DNA of 64,000 nucleotides from Nymphaea colorata (lineage: Eukaryota > Streptophyta > Magnoliopsida > Nymphaeales > Nymphaeaceae): positions 20,453,149 through 20,517,148 of the forward strand of contig NC_045146.1 of assembly GCF_008831285.2 (NCBI RefSeq). The letters are read 5' to 3'. Position 1 is the stretch's first letter, and the number at the start of each line of letters is the position of its first letter. The notes under the pieces are model-generated. The model was not told the DNA's origin, made no database searches, and saw only the letters and a list, made by a program, of their open reading frames with translations. A program made the position numbers and the translations under genes. Below, piece by piece: positions 36,502-48,046 of the stretch.

Positions 36502-37959
36502 TTATTGCTTCACCATCCTCCTATATAGAGCGGTCCTCAGACTCTCGGCGGTCTCCAACTCGTCGGAGGTCTTCACCACCACATTCTGAAGCATCACATC
36601 TCCCACCGTAGTCACGCTGGCGTGGTGAACCGCCAGCTTCATTTCCTCCAACGCCTTCATTAAGGCAGTCGCCGGATAGTTCCTGTTCTCGCTCTGGACC
36701 TTGATCATGGCATCAGCCCCTAATATCGTCACCTCAATCTCCGTATCCCCATAACCAAGACCCCCTTGATCATCAGCGTCCCCACGCTCAAACTCAAGTT
36801 TATCGCCATTACGATCTTCACAAGCACTAGCAGCGGCACCAGCATCGTTATTGTTATTATTGCGGCTGCCTTTACCACTAGGCTCGACCTTCACGCCTTC
36901 CCCTCTTTCCGCCCCTCCCAGCGCCTTCTCCAACGTCTCCACCTTCTCCTTCAGCTCCTTGATGTACGAGACTGCGTCCTCCAAGAGGGAGGCCTTGTCC
37001 ATCCGCGACACGTTCGGGACGACGGCGCGCAGAGCGTAGAATCGGCAGTTGAGCTTCTCCCTCCGCTGCCGCTCCGCCTCGACGTGGTTGAGCGGCACTT
37101 CCCGGCCGTCCGCCGGCTTCCTCCCTCTCTTCTTTGTTCGCATCGCTACCTCTACCACTATCGCCTCTTCCGCCTCGTCCGAGTGTTCCGAGTCAACGCA
37201 GGAGGAGATCATCGTGGGATGGGAGCTCTCCCCGATCTTGTGGCTCGCATCTGCCGCCCCGTTTCCGTTGCCTCCGGCCGTGGAGCAGGCACCGGTCTGA
37301 CCACCAGAAAGAGCGGCGCTAGAAGCCCTGCCGTCGTGTCCGTTCTCCAGCTGGAACAGCACGGCGATGGTCTGGAGAAGGGCGGGGTTCTCCGGAATGA
37401 TGTCCGAGGAGCCGACCTCGAGCACTTGGCCACCAAAGGGAACGAGGACGAGGGTCTGAATGCCGTGGAGGAGCGCTTGGCGAGTGCGCTCACAGGCATA
37501 GGCGTGGAGCCGCTGGCGGCCGGCGAGCCAGATGCAACTCCCCGAGGCGTAAGCGTCGAAGACGACCCCATCGGAGGAGGAGAAAGTGCGGGCAAGGGAC
37601 AGGACGTAGAACCACTCGGCGTCTGTGACCTCGCCGTCCATGGATCCGTCGATGTCCGGGTTGGCCATGATGAGCTCCTGGATGTCGCGCAGCGCCCGGA
37701 GTCGTTCGTCGGAGAGGGCTCCAGGCGGCCTGGACCGGAGGCCGGCAAGCTCCTCACGAGGTCCACGGTAGTGGCCGTCGCCCCAGGCAAGCAGCATCCT
37801 GCCGGCCCGGTCTGGTGAGGGCTGCCAGGAGAGGGCGTAAGCCCACCACTCGGGCCTGGTCTGGACTAGGATCTGCAGCCGGTGCTGCAAGGAAAATGGG
37901 CGAGAAGGAGGAGGTGGAGGTGGGTACTGAAATGGTGAAGAGAAAGAAGAAGGGTCCAT
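36502..37959 (-). CDS. MYC-type bHLH transcription factor (bHLH14/MYC2-like)
   Basis: An intronless, GC-rich gene encodes 485 residues. The N-terminal bHLH-MYC_N region (about 24-205) includes WWAYALSW, the [14 protein letters not shown] block that corresponds to the JAZ-interaction region, and the [17 protein letters not shown] block. A Lys/Arg-rich nuclear signal (TKKRGRKP, about 275-282) precedes the basic helix-loop-helix at about 287-345. The H-E-R triad of basic residues that contacts G/E-box DNA is intact (H292, E296, R300). An ACT-like C-terminal domain spans about 405-485. The arrangement and lack of introns fit the jasmonate-linked MYC2/bHLH14/JAM group. Such proteins bind CACGTG-type sites in the nucleus as dimers and are held by JAZ repressors. 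Whether this member activates or represses cannot be told here. A CACGTG site lies 222 bases upstream of the start codon. Confidence 0.95.
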   Translation of the reverse strand: MDPSSFSSPFQYPPPPPPSRPFSLQHRLQILVQTRPEWWAYALSWQPSPDRAGRMLLAWGDGHYRGPREELAGLRSRPPGALSDERLRALRDIQELIMANPDIDGSMDGEVTDAEWFYVLSLARTFSSSDGVVFDAYASGSCIWLAGRQRLHAYACERTRQALLHGIQTLVLVPFGGQVLEVGSSDIIPENPALLQTIAVLFQLENGHDGRASSAALSGGQTGACSTAGGNGNGAADASHKIGESSHPTMISSCVDSEHSDEAEEAIVVEVAMRTKKRGRKPADGREVPLNHVEAERQRREKLNCRFYALRAVVPNVSRMDKASLLEDAVSYIKELKEKVETLEKALGGAERGEGVKVEPSGKGSRNNNNNDAGAAASACEDRNGDKLEFERGDADDQGGLGYGDTEIEVTILGADAMIKVQSENRNYPATALMKALEEMKLAVHHASVTTVGDVMLQNVVVKTSDELETAESLRTALYRRMVKQ

Positions 37960-38180
37960 AGAGAGGATTCTCTCGGCGTTATTCTTCTTCTTCCTCGTCT
38001 TCCTCCTCTTGCTTTGCTGCTGCTCCCCCCCTTCTTAGGGGTAGGGTTGAGGTTATTTGGTGGATCTCGGATATGTGAGGAGGGGCCCGATGGAGCTGAG
38101 GCCGAATCTCGGCCTACCAAGTTCTTCTATGCTATGGCGGTGCGGTCCTCGTGGGATGTGGGGAATTTCGGCACTCAAAT

Positions 38181-38186
38181 CACGTG
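38181..38186. promoter_or_regulatory. G-box (CACGTG) upstream of the bHLH gene
   Basis: A palindromic CACGTG lies 222 bases upstream of the bHLH start codon, in likely promoter DNA. MYC-type bHLH proteins bind this sequence, so autoregulation or control by other MYC, PIF or bZIP factors is possible. A second CACGTG lies near 38684. Confidence 0.45.
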
Positions 38187-38408
38187 CTCGAAAAGGGCAG
38201 GACAGTGCGGGCCATGTTCACTGGGACTTTGAGTTACTGGGCCGCCGGCCTCTGGCTGTGCCTGTGAGTGAGGTGGTCGGTCGGTGAGGTGACGACCCCC
38301 TCGAGCTCCGTGAACGTTACCCATCTGCTTCCCTCCACAACCCACTCCCTCCTTCCCACCCAAAATAATGATACATACTTACCAAACAAACAGCTCAGCT
38401 GCCCCATT

Positions 38409-38432
38409 TTATTTGATTTGATTTGATTTGAT
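38409..38432. repeat. (TTTGA)n microsatellite
   Basis: Four to five tandem ATTTG units lie about 450 bases upstream of the bHLH start codon. Confidence 0.8.
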
Positions 38433-39537
38433 GGCGATGTGTATGTATCCCTCATCCCCTCCTCCGTCCACCGTCCACCGTCCACCTCAGATAGCCACTG
38501 AATTCGATTAGAAAAGTCCGGTACATTATTGCCTGTATCGGGTCCGGTTTATAAAATTTTGTTATCCAACAACTTGAATTCAATTCAGGTCCAAATAAAA
38601 AGAAATTATTAACGACTGTCCTGATCTCTTGTTAATTAGGAGAAGGGTAGGACGGAGCTTTGATTGCATAATAGATGCTCAAAGCACGTGCCCTTAGTAT
38701 TTGCTCTAAAAAGGCCTGCATGGAGGCTCTCAAAAGGTCTTCAACAGCCACGACGCCATTGTTACTTGTTAGGGAAAATAAAATAATAATAAACTATCTT
38801 CCTCAACAACCAAAATTTTAATCTCATCAAACCAGGCTGTTATAAAATTTTAACATCCCTAGATAGTGAGCAGTTTGCCAACAAACTGTAAGTCTTTACC
38901 GACGAATGGAATGTTGTCACCTTCAACGATGAATGAAGTTCGTCGAAATATCTTCTTTTAGGGTGGTGATGCCGCTACCTACCATGCACTGAGTAAAGAC
39001 CTGCCCTTGGCCTGTAAGGGGACGTCACTTTTTCAATTTCCCTAAACGCAGTCTTATTAATTCGCAGTAGAACAATTACTGACTGCAAACTAGCGTATTT
39101 GTTTCCAGGAGGCCTCGCAGGGGCAGTGCTTGAAAATCTTAGGGTCTGAATTTGAACTTTACGGTAAGTTGGGACGGCACTTGAACAATATCTGCTCTCC
39201 GACGGCGACATCCCTGTCGGCTCTTCAAATTCTTTCTTATCTACGAACGAGAGGGAGGAGAGGAACCCTTTTATCATTTTAAGGGGCGATGTATTCTCTT
39301 GAAGCCTCTGTTATTTTTATTTATGTATAGATGCTCCTTATGGTTTAATTAAGTTCTCATTTCTTAGTGTCATTTAGTCAAAAATTCATGGCTCCACCAC
39401 CGTTTATGCACAAGGGCCCCTCAAGCAAGGTGGTGACTGCTCTTAATTGTCATCTATTAGTTTTTTTTTTTTTTTCATTTTTTATTCAGGTGGTGTGTTG
39501 TAAGAGGCTGGAAGATTTCTTCATCTAAAGAAGAAAT

Positions 39538-39539
<2 letters not shown>

Positions 39540-39575
<36 letters not shown>
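39540..39575. repeat. (AT)n microsatellite
   Basis: Eighteen uninterrupted AT units in intergenic DNA. Confidence 0.9.
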
Positions 39576-39579
<4 letters not shown>

Positions 39580-40770
39580 AACATATGCATACAACAGTAG
39601 TACAAGTGCTTCGTAAATCTATTTTAACTTTTGAGGCAGTAACACTCGCATAGTGTTTTCGTTGTCAAACTGCGGTTAAAGTTCTGTAGGTGGTGTAAAC
39701 TAAAAAGATGCATGGCTTCCACATGATCTCAACAACTGACATGAGATCCACATATTTGATGCTAGATATCAGCTTTTGATCTTAAATGGGAACTGAAGAT
39801 CTGGCCGCATCAGATCTTATCTAAGGTCTATCAGCCAACGCGGACAGGTGGATCCAACATGTCTAAAAACTTAGATATGAAAGAATCGTGTCTTTTTCAT
39901 GTGTACATCTCACTTTAAATTTTAAAAGAAACTCGAACCATTGTTTTATGAACCAACCACCTATAACATCCGGTCTATATAATGGAAGGACGTCATAATT
40001 TTCTCTTTTGACTTGCACTTTTGGAGAAACGGAACCCCCAGATACTATTAGTTGTTAAAATAACAAAGCTGTGGAACCTCCCAAAATAACTGGTGTTTTT
40101 GCACAGCCTGCTCATTTTTATTTGTGATTTGGCGGACGGATTTTTCAATGTTTTCTCATGGCATGATGTGTTTTGAAGAAAAGCCTTTCCACAACACATA
40201 CGCAGTATGAATGATCTATAAGTTAAATTCGAGTTCATGGCTATAAATGATGTTTCGGTAATTTATGAAGTTAATTCAATTAATTAAATAATTTTTTTTT
40301 GTTATGAAACTTATCATTTGTAAAGCTCGCGAAATACTCTGCGAGCAATTAAAACTTATGTATAAGCTCAAGCAAATTTTAATTAATGGCATTAATTTGA
40401 TTTTTTCTTCCTAAATATATATGCTTTGACTTAGAGTTAAATGGCAAATGCTGAAATAAGGTATGACTTTTCTTCCTCGTCTCCCTTTCTCCAATCCATT
40501 TACTCATTCATTCGCATACCGCACGATTTTACACAATCAAATCCTGCATGATTCGTTTTTATTTTGGGAAAAAGATTTCAATTGTTACAAGCTTATTATC
40601 CAATATAATGACTGATTCCCTGGTCTTGGATGGTTATCAACTTAAATTCTGTTAGGTAGGATCAAATTATTTTTTAATCCCACCAAGTCAAACTAAGCAT
40701 AGCAATTCGGTCATATCAAAATAAAATTTGAGTTTTCCTTCGCAGTTGTCAGTACAATTGAGGCCCATTG

Positions 40771-40771
<1 letters not shown>

Positions 40772-40811
<40 letters not shown>
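40772..40811. repeat. (AT)n microsatellite
   Basis: About twenty uninterrupted AT units, roughly 1.2 kb from the previous AT array. Confidence 0.9.
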
Positions 40812-40813
<2 letters not shown>

Positions 40814-42461
40814 ACTCAAGGTTTTCAAGGGAGAGGCGTGAAGGCTAATAAAAAGAGACAGCGACTCCAAGGAAAAGCCAAAAAGAGACGGCGTCTCCGA
40901 AAACAATTCGTTCAGATTTTCGGGCGGAGAGACGAGCAAGTTCCTGTTGCTTCTGCTGCTCCCCGTAACCTCGGCATCACCCTGCAATGAAATGAACTGA
41001 TGGTGCCCACAGCTTCCCTTTAGTGGTAATGGAAGTAACTACAGCGTCTCCTTTGCTTCTGCTTCGCTTATCCCTTTCACTAATTACCAGCTACTTGCGC
41101 GGATGGAATAAACAAAGCTACTTGCAATTACGGCCGCGAAGACGACATCCCTTTTCTCCGTGACATCCTTTTCACCTGTTTTTCCTTGCTTTTCATTTGC
41201 TCGTAGCGCTGTGGCCGTGAACTCAAAGTTACTCTCCGGACACTGAGTCACCCCAAAAAATTATTCACGGGCCAGCAGAAGATTTTTGTAGGGGGACAAG
41301 AAAAGTACTTTACTCTACTGAGCACGCGCGTGTTTGCAAGCACCTATGGGCAGGATGGTGCATGTGCTCCTTGGACCAGCGAAATGAGATATCGAATGAG
41401 TGCCGCTGATTGCCTGATTCATAACGAACAGGGAAAAAAATATGACTATATTGAAAAGTAAAATGAATTAAAAATTAGAAAACCTCGATTGGAAGTATAT
41501 AGAAATAATAAAAAGAAGAAAGACAATTCGATTGAAACTGGTGTCTAAAAAATTAAATTATATTCAGTTTGTGTTTTGGTAGTGTAAATCTTTGAGCGCA
41601 ATGTGTGTTGGCGATGCGCGTTGCCTTGGGCCGCGTCCTCTAACATCGGCCATAAAAAATTAACCTTTTATTATATATAAAGCCTATACAATAGCTTGGG
41701 CAACATAGATTCTCTGATAAACACCACGACGTTTGTTAACAAAAAATCTTAAAAGAGTATGTATGACAAAAGTGTGCATCTCACACCGGCATTAAAGCAT
41801 TACATGAAAGCACATAAAAGGGTCCCAAACCAGACCCACCAACACTTGACCATAGAAAAAAACGTTATTGCTACTTAGAAACAGGAGGACACTTACTCAT
41901 TCCAACGTTCAGTCAAGTGTGGTGGGAATAAAAGTAAAAAGCATCTGCCTTGGAAAGCGGAGGCCCATGCCATTATGCAGCGCTCAGCATCAGGCCAGCA
42001 CGGCTCGATTCAATGTTAGGCTCAAGTTGGTCCGGTGCATGTACCAAGAGCCTGGGTCTGGCCTCACCTTGGCTGCGTACCAAAAGCCTACGAGGTACTT
42101 GGCCCGACACCCACTCTCACTGCCATGTACATCAGCAACATATATGTTGTGTACTAGCCCCTACATGTTGTCCATATTAGTAGCCACAATGTGCTGAGTA
42201 TACAGCAGCTTGTATTAAGGGAAGGACAAAAAAGTAGAAAGATTCAAACTTGCAATTTAGTAGTTACCTTACATGGGTGTAGATGTAGGTGGAGGTGCAG
42301 ATACAAATGCAAAGCATTTTTGAAAAGATAAAAAAAATGGAGGCCATCACAGTAAACACAACGGCATATAGCGGAGTAGACATTGCAAATTCCTGGAAAA
42401 AATTGCAGGCTTAGTAGCGTATAATTTTCTGATGAAGAAAGGGAGGGAGCTAGTCTTTTAT

Positions 42462-42484
42462 CAGAGAGAGAGAGAGAGAGAGAG
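42462..42484. repeat. (AG)n microsatellite downstream of RopGAP
   Basis: About eleven AG units followed by AGG triplets lie some 290 bases beyond the RopGAP stop codon, possibly within or just after its 3' UTR. Confidence 0.9.
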
Positions 42485-42773
42485 GAGGAGGAGGGGCTAT
42501 TTTATTCGATCTCCATGATGGAATCTAATATCAAACTGCCAGTCACTAAGATTCACGTTCCATTAACATGCGTGGAATAAAGAATACATCATACAGGGGA
42601 TCGTTGAACCGCCAAACACCAGTCCATGGTTTTGCATTTATTTGCCGGACTGGGGTCCTCATGAATCCAACCACAGGTTACAAACACAGTAAAATACAGG
42701 AACAGGACGCACAAACGTAACACCCCCACAACAAATAAATATACAGAAACCACATTCCCTCTCACATTGCGGC

Positions 42774-45700
42774 TCAAGCCCACCACGCTTCTTCTCTTCC
42801 CACCTTCGTTGAGTCTACAATTCCAAATGCACTGCCTTTTTTTTCTGCCTTGCTCATGTTAAATGCAGGACGCATACAAATTTTTCTCACCCCCTTTCTC
42901 AGATTCAGTCTATCTAACAAGCTTTCCACATCTCTGTTACTAAATCTGCCAGTGCGTCCACCATCGATGGCTGATACCTGAGATCTTCTAGGTGATCCTT
43001 CTGTGGACATGAGGCCACTTTCGTCATCAGCATCATACTTCTCCGGGAAGCTCCCAAAACTATCATCAGCATCACTCGAACATCCACAGTCAGTGCTTCT
43101 TAAGAACATGTCCAAAACAGATTCATCATGAAAACGACTATCAGTAGATGCTCCCCCTGTTACAGTCATTGGTCTTGATGAACCACAACAGTCTGTACCA
43201 CTCGGGGACTCTGGGTGGAAGGATAACTCCCTCTCTTTTGCAGCAGATTCCTCCCTTTCCTGGATAGTTTTCAGTATAAGGGTCTTGAGGAAGTTCATCA
43301 CTTGCACAGCATGGATCAGTGCAGTTAAAGGGTCAGCCATCTGCAAGAGTTATTAATGACGTTCGGGTCCATCAAGATAGGCCATCAGGATCAAAAGGAA
43401 CCAACACAGCCTTTGAGCTGCTTTTTTATTACCTGAGTCATGTTGGGTGCAAATACCATTGCTATGTTCCTCGCATTCATCTTGTTGTGATGTTCGTTCT
43501 CCACAACATCAGCCATCAGATTGATGGCCCAATCGAGAAGTGCTGCTTCTGTTGGTGGCAATAACTGGACAAGTCGGCTGCAGTCTGCTTCGGTATTGCA
43601 ATGCATCACCTGGTCCGGTGAAAGGGTGTCTAATACGCCCGTTGGAAGTTCCCTAAACCAAGCCTGCACAAGGCCTCAAGATATTATAACTGGAGATACT
43701 GGCTAAGTAGAAGCTCGACATCAAAAGGTAATAACCATGGCCAACATCATTTTATTGGCCCTAGCATCATAAGTGGTATATTTCATAGCTCAAGTTTATT
43801 AAAGAAGTCCCATTTTGGTTTATACACTAGAACCACCATTTAGATTTCAAGTTAAACACAACCTCTTCAGGTTGGAGGTAACAGACGCATGTTCTTCAGA
43901 AATAAATTGCAAACTTCACCCAACGGGGAAAAAAAACAAGACAAAATGATTAGTCTACTGTAATAAAAAATTTCAGCTACTGTAAAGACTACCTTTATCA
44001 AACCAGCAAGGCAGTGCACATCAACATTATATGGTACGATTCCCCGGTTTAATTGGTCTCTGACATATTCCTCCTGACCATTCTCTGCATTGATTCTAAA
44101 GATACCTTCTGCCTTCAAGTGTGAATGCAGAAATAAAAACAGAAAAAGAGAAGGAAAGAACAGGGAAGTCAATAAATCCCATTGAAATGCTGTGAAATCC
44201 AAACAACAGTTAGATACAGAAAACCTACTTGAAGCCCTCCTTGTGAATATAAACGCCTTTGCATCATTAATAGAATTGTTGGGACGCTGTTCCCCCTCGC
44301 ATCATAAGAACATTGCATCGACTCTGCAGAAACCCCGAACACACTGGCACTGCAATAACCGCATTGTTGTCAACTATGAGAATCATGAGTTTTTCCACCA
44401 CCTAGCCCAAGACACTAGCTCTAAAACATGGGGAAAAAACAGTTAAATTGCAGAAATAGTCAAATCATGACAAACCTGTCGTAAATCAACTGAGTCAGGC
44501 AAAATGCATCTGGCATCCCAAGAAGCCACGGTTCTAAGAATAACATATAAATAATTGCCCAAAAACCACAGCATAGCAATAGTAACTGGTAAAGCCGAGA
44601 ACTGATGATAAAATAAGCGTGAAATGAAAAGGAGCCACTATTTTATTTGCCATGCTTACAAACCACTCACATGATAATGACCCTTGAGATATGCATCAAT
44701 CAGTGTGCAACAAGTAGAATACTTGAGCTTCAATGAAACATAAAAAGAGATTATTTTCAGCAGTTGAAAGGACATCATGAAGCAGATAACTCAATTTCAC
44801 ATCCAAGATATTTCAGCAGAAACGAACTCAATTGTCTTCATCTTATCAGCTAAAATATTTACAGTTTTTTCCAATAGCCCAAAGTTGTGGGTACGCTATG
44901 TTCAAAACCTGGTCCTCTATGGCTCTATCCTTGAAATGAAATATGTCCCTCACTTTCATTATACTATATTTCTTTGTTTGTTTGAAAACCCAATACCTGT
45001 TCAGAGCATCCTCAGAAGATTTTTAACTTATACAACAGATGCAGAGAGTCAGGGTGCCACATATATGCCACCCTTGACCTGAATGTTTTCAACCGATTTG
45101 TGCCAACCCTCCCACAAACATGAATTACCTAATGGGTAGAAAAGGAATAACAAAAGTAATGCCTTACCCTATTGGCACCCAGTTACCACCCTCCAATGTT
45201 TTTACTTCCATTGATGACAATGAGCACTGATGCATTTTTTTGATGAGTTTGCTACAGCTCGGAATAACTTTGATCTTTAAGCATAATTTCAAATCAGTCT
45301 ATAAATATTTCCTAATGATCATCTATTAGAAGTTCAATTCAGTTTAGTAACCACATTCGTACATTACCATGCATTTTAGCCTATTGCTGGCTCCGCCATT
45401 GCATGCACTATCAGCATTTACAGCTTTTACCAAACAATCATGCCTAGGATATTAATAAAGTTCAACATATATGTAGTCCAAATAACTAGCTATTGCACAC
45501 ACTTGGCATTAGCTACAGAAGTACACCCAAGTGCAAGACTGATGAATGCTGTCATCTTTCTGAACAGTGTGCATGCAAAGTTGGGACCAGGATTCTGAAG
45601 AGAACATACTAACATATTAACAGAGAGATTGTCAGGGCCAGGATACAAGCTAAAGTTGGCTTTGCATGAAAACATGTGCAATTATGAGAAGGTTGAAAAA

Positions 45701-48015
45701 CATCTACAGTTAAGCTGCAGCATTATCTCAGAGGAAGTGAAGCTAAGAACACAAATGCAGCTAGTCAAGTAGCAAATGCGCAAAGAGAGGTGTTTGCTCT
45801 AACCGATGACATAAAAACATCAAACTGATATGCAACTTACAGGGCCAGGCCGCACCTCAAGTTTGCCAAACTAGCTGAAATTTCACTTTGCCATATACTT
45901 TTCGAGAACTTATAGCATCAGTTTTAGTCCTTCTTTCAAGTGCAAAAAGCTTTCAACCGTGGAAGCTAACCAGTGGAATAATAGTCAACGAACAGTACAA
46001 ATTTTAATAAAGGCCGTTTGGTGGTAAGTGGAGCATGTTTGACTCCCATTCAGGGAACTTGCTGAATGGGAATGCCCTGTTCCATGTTTCTGTGCATTCC
46101 AGAAAGAAAGCATTTAGAATTCAGACATCGCACGGTGCCCTGTCCTGCAATATTGTTTCCACAACCTACGCAGGGCAAAATGGATACCCCATAATCTGTT
46201 CTTCTGCATACAGCCAAAATGGCAGAATGTGCAAAATGCACTCCAATGGAAGTGCAGAGCTCGTGTCGGCATGTCCTGCATTTGCATTGTGCACACTGCA
46301 CAGGCCTCACCATTCTACAGAATGCAATCAAACAAGCTCCAAAGGCTCTGTCGATAATAAGAAGGTTAAAGTTTTCTTCTCTTACATAGAATTTATGCAA
46401 CCAGATAATTCCAATAAAAAATTGGATTTCACTTTCTGACCAACAGTAGTGGTACCCAGTATAACTCAGATTTTTGTGTCCTAACAAATAAAAGGAAAGC
46501 TCTAGAATGGTTTTCCAGTCCAAAAGCTCAAGTGAAAAATTGGAAACGCCTCCTAACTTGAATTTGTTTTATGAGAACATCTCATCTTGTTGTTTGCAAT
46601 AATACACTGTTCACAACCATATCGACCAACTGTCACGGACTCGCATTTTTTGCATTAAACAAAGCCAAAATAAAAGGAAGAGGAGCTAAAAGTACCAAAC
46701 TACGATGCCAAAATCCCAGCATGGAGAAAGAGAGATAGTGAATACATCAGGCATGCATATCCCACAATTATTTACACCTCCGTTAGAGAGGAAGGTTGGA
46801 CAAACGAAGTGGAATTAGAGAAACCCATTAGTGGCTAGTGAAGCATGATCTTCTCAAGGACACCAGGACAAGTATGAATTACACGACCAAAAAGGATGTA
46901 CCTAACCAACTAACCCAATTTCCGTGATAAATGAAGGCAACGAAAACCACTTCTCAGGGAACAGGAGAAAGCAAGAATGGTTACCGACGTAAAGAAAGCA
47001 AAGCACATGGAAACCTGAATATTGGAAAAGTAAGCTGCAGTTTTATGCTTTTCCAGCAAAGAAAAACCGAATGGCGATGGTCGCGCGGCACTCATGTCAA
47101 AGTGTATAATTCAAAGCACAGAGACTCGAACATAAAAGAAACATGACAAATGTCGCAAGCAATTCAAGGAACAAAGAACAAAACATTAGTCCTCAAGACA
47201 TCGATCAACCAAAAAAGAACCTAAACAAGCAAATAAAAGTACGAAAAGAGCAATATCCAAAGAGGGGTTTCATGTAGCGAGTGAGAATGCCAGTCAGAGC
47301 ACCTCCCAACAAAGCAACAAGGCAAAAATGAACCACACCCATAGCAGTAAAAGGGGACAAAGGTATACGACTGGGTGCCATCTTCTCCATCCGTATTGTC
47401 AACTATTTATTCTTCGCCTTTACCCCTTCTGTCCCCTTATCTAGACGTTGATCTGCTTCTGAAGACAATTGCCCGAATACGCAAATTCATGACATTTCTC
47501 GAGCAGATAACACCAACAACGCCACCAAAGTCTCAGAAAAGTTCAGAATAGTACCACCAATTCAAGAACCCCAAAGAATGGGAAAAGAGAAAAGTAAAGC
47601 AGAGGTGGGACCTGGCACTGGGGACTCTCCAGGGGACTTCGGGCTCGAACTCCACCGGGAGGCCGAGGAACCCGTTGAACCGGTCGAAGGTCACGTGCGA
47701 GACGTGCCGGACGTCCGTTGGCCGACCGATGTCCAGTGCGCAGGCCTCCTCCGGTTCGACGCTGCAGATCACCACCGACTTCCTGAGAGCAGCTACGAGT
47801 ATGGCCACAATGGGCAGCTGCAACCGACCGCGCCCCTGAATCTCGCCACCTGACGCTGATGCCGCCGCCAACGACATCCCCGCCGGAGATGACGACGGTG
47901 GCTCCTCACAGGACTGCAGGAGTGTGAAGGGCGACCGCTGGCTAACAAGCTCCTCGTCCTCCTCTTCCACTGCCGACTCGAACTCGACACTTCCCACCGT
48001 TCGGGCATCCGCCAT
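42774..48015 (-). CDS. Rho/ROP GTPase-activating protein with CRIB domain (RopGAP)
   Basis: Five exons join in frame with GT..AG borders: 48015-47612, 44349-44229, 44112-43993, 43663-43433 and 43340-42774, giving 480 residues. Exon 1 encodes an acidic N terminus, a hydrophobic LQLPIVAILVAALRKS block typical of plant RopGAPs, and a CRIB motif at about residues 97-116 (IGRPTDVRHVSHVTFDRFNG). The RhoGAP domain covers about residues 138-315. It contains the arginine-finger block AEGIFRINAE (Arg181), VHCLAGLIKAWFRELP and ARNIAMVFAPNMTQ. The C-terminal region (about 330-480) is Ser/Asp-rich and probably disordered. RopGAPs speed GTP hydrolysis by ROP GTPases at the plasma membrane, and the CRIB motif aids ROP binding; they control polar growth and hypoxia signalling. 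The start codon is preceded at 12 bases by a (TC)10 run. Intron 1 is about 3.3 kb and holds an unassigned small frame at 47205-47402. Confidence 0.96.
47205..47402 (-). other. Small hydrophobic open frame inside RopGAP intron 1 (unassigned)
   Basis: A frame of up to 65 codons lies in the first RopGAP intron on the same strand. Reading from its third Met-rich codon group it begins MAPSRIPLSPFTAMGV and contains one strong hydrophobic segment (VVHFCLVALLGGALTGIL) followed by basic residues. The balanced composition looks more protein-like than its surroundings, but I do not recognise a family. It could be chance, an alternative exon, or a retrocopied fragment of a small membrane protein. Confidence 0.25.
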
Positions 48016-48026
48016 ATCCGAACCAC

Positions 48027-48046
48027 GAGAGAGAGAGAGAGAGAGA
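48027..48046 (-). repeat. (TC)10 tract just before the RopGAP start codon
   Basis: On the coding strand this is ten TC units ending 12 bases before the ATG, so it lies in the 5' leader. CT-rich leaders are common in plants. Length changes here could alter translation or transcription, which is inference. Confidence 0.85.

Larger units (their letters stand above)
38440..42773. other. Intergenic AT-rich DNA between bHLH and RopGAP genes
   Basis: No supported gene is present. Contents include two AT dinucleotide arrays, a GA array and a GC-richer patch at about 41870-42130 that resembles common plant interspersed repeat sequence but lacks domains. A short inverted pair CGACGAA / TTCGTCG lies at 38900-38945. 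Confidence 0.4.

Noticed and set aside
36766-37818. A 350-codon open frame on the + strand opposite the bHLH gene
   Set aside because: It is antisense to a clear bHLH coding sequence of high GC, which makes long spurious frames common, and it shows no domain.
46050-46523. A 157-codon cysteine-rich frame in RopGAP intron 1
   Set aside because: Cysteines do not form a recognisable zinc-binding pattern and the frame lies within a well-defined intron.
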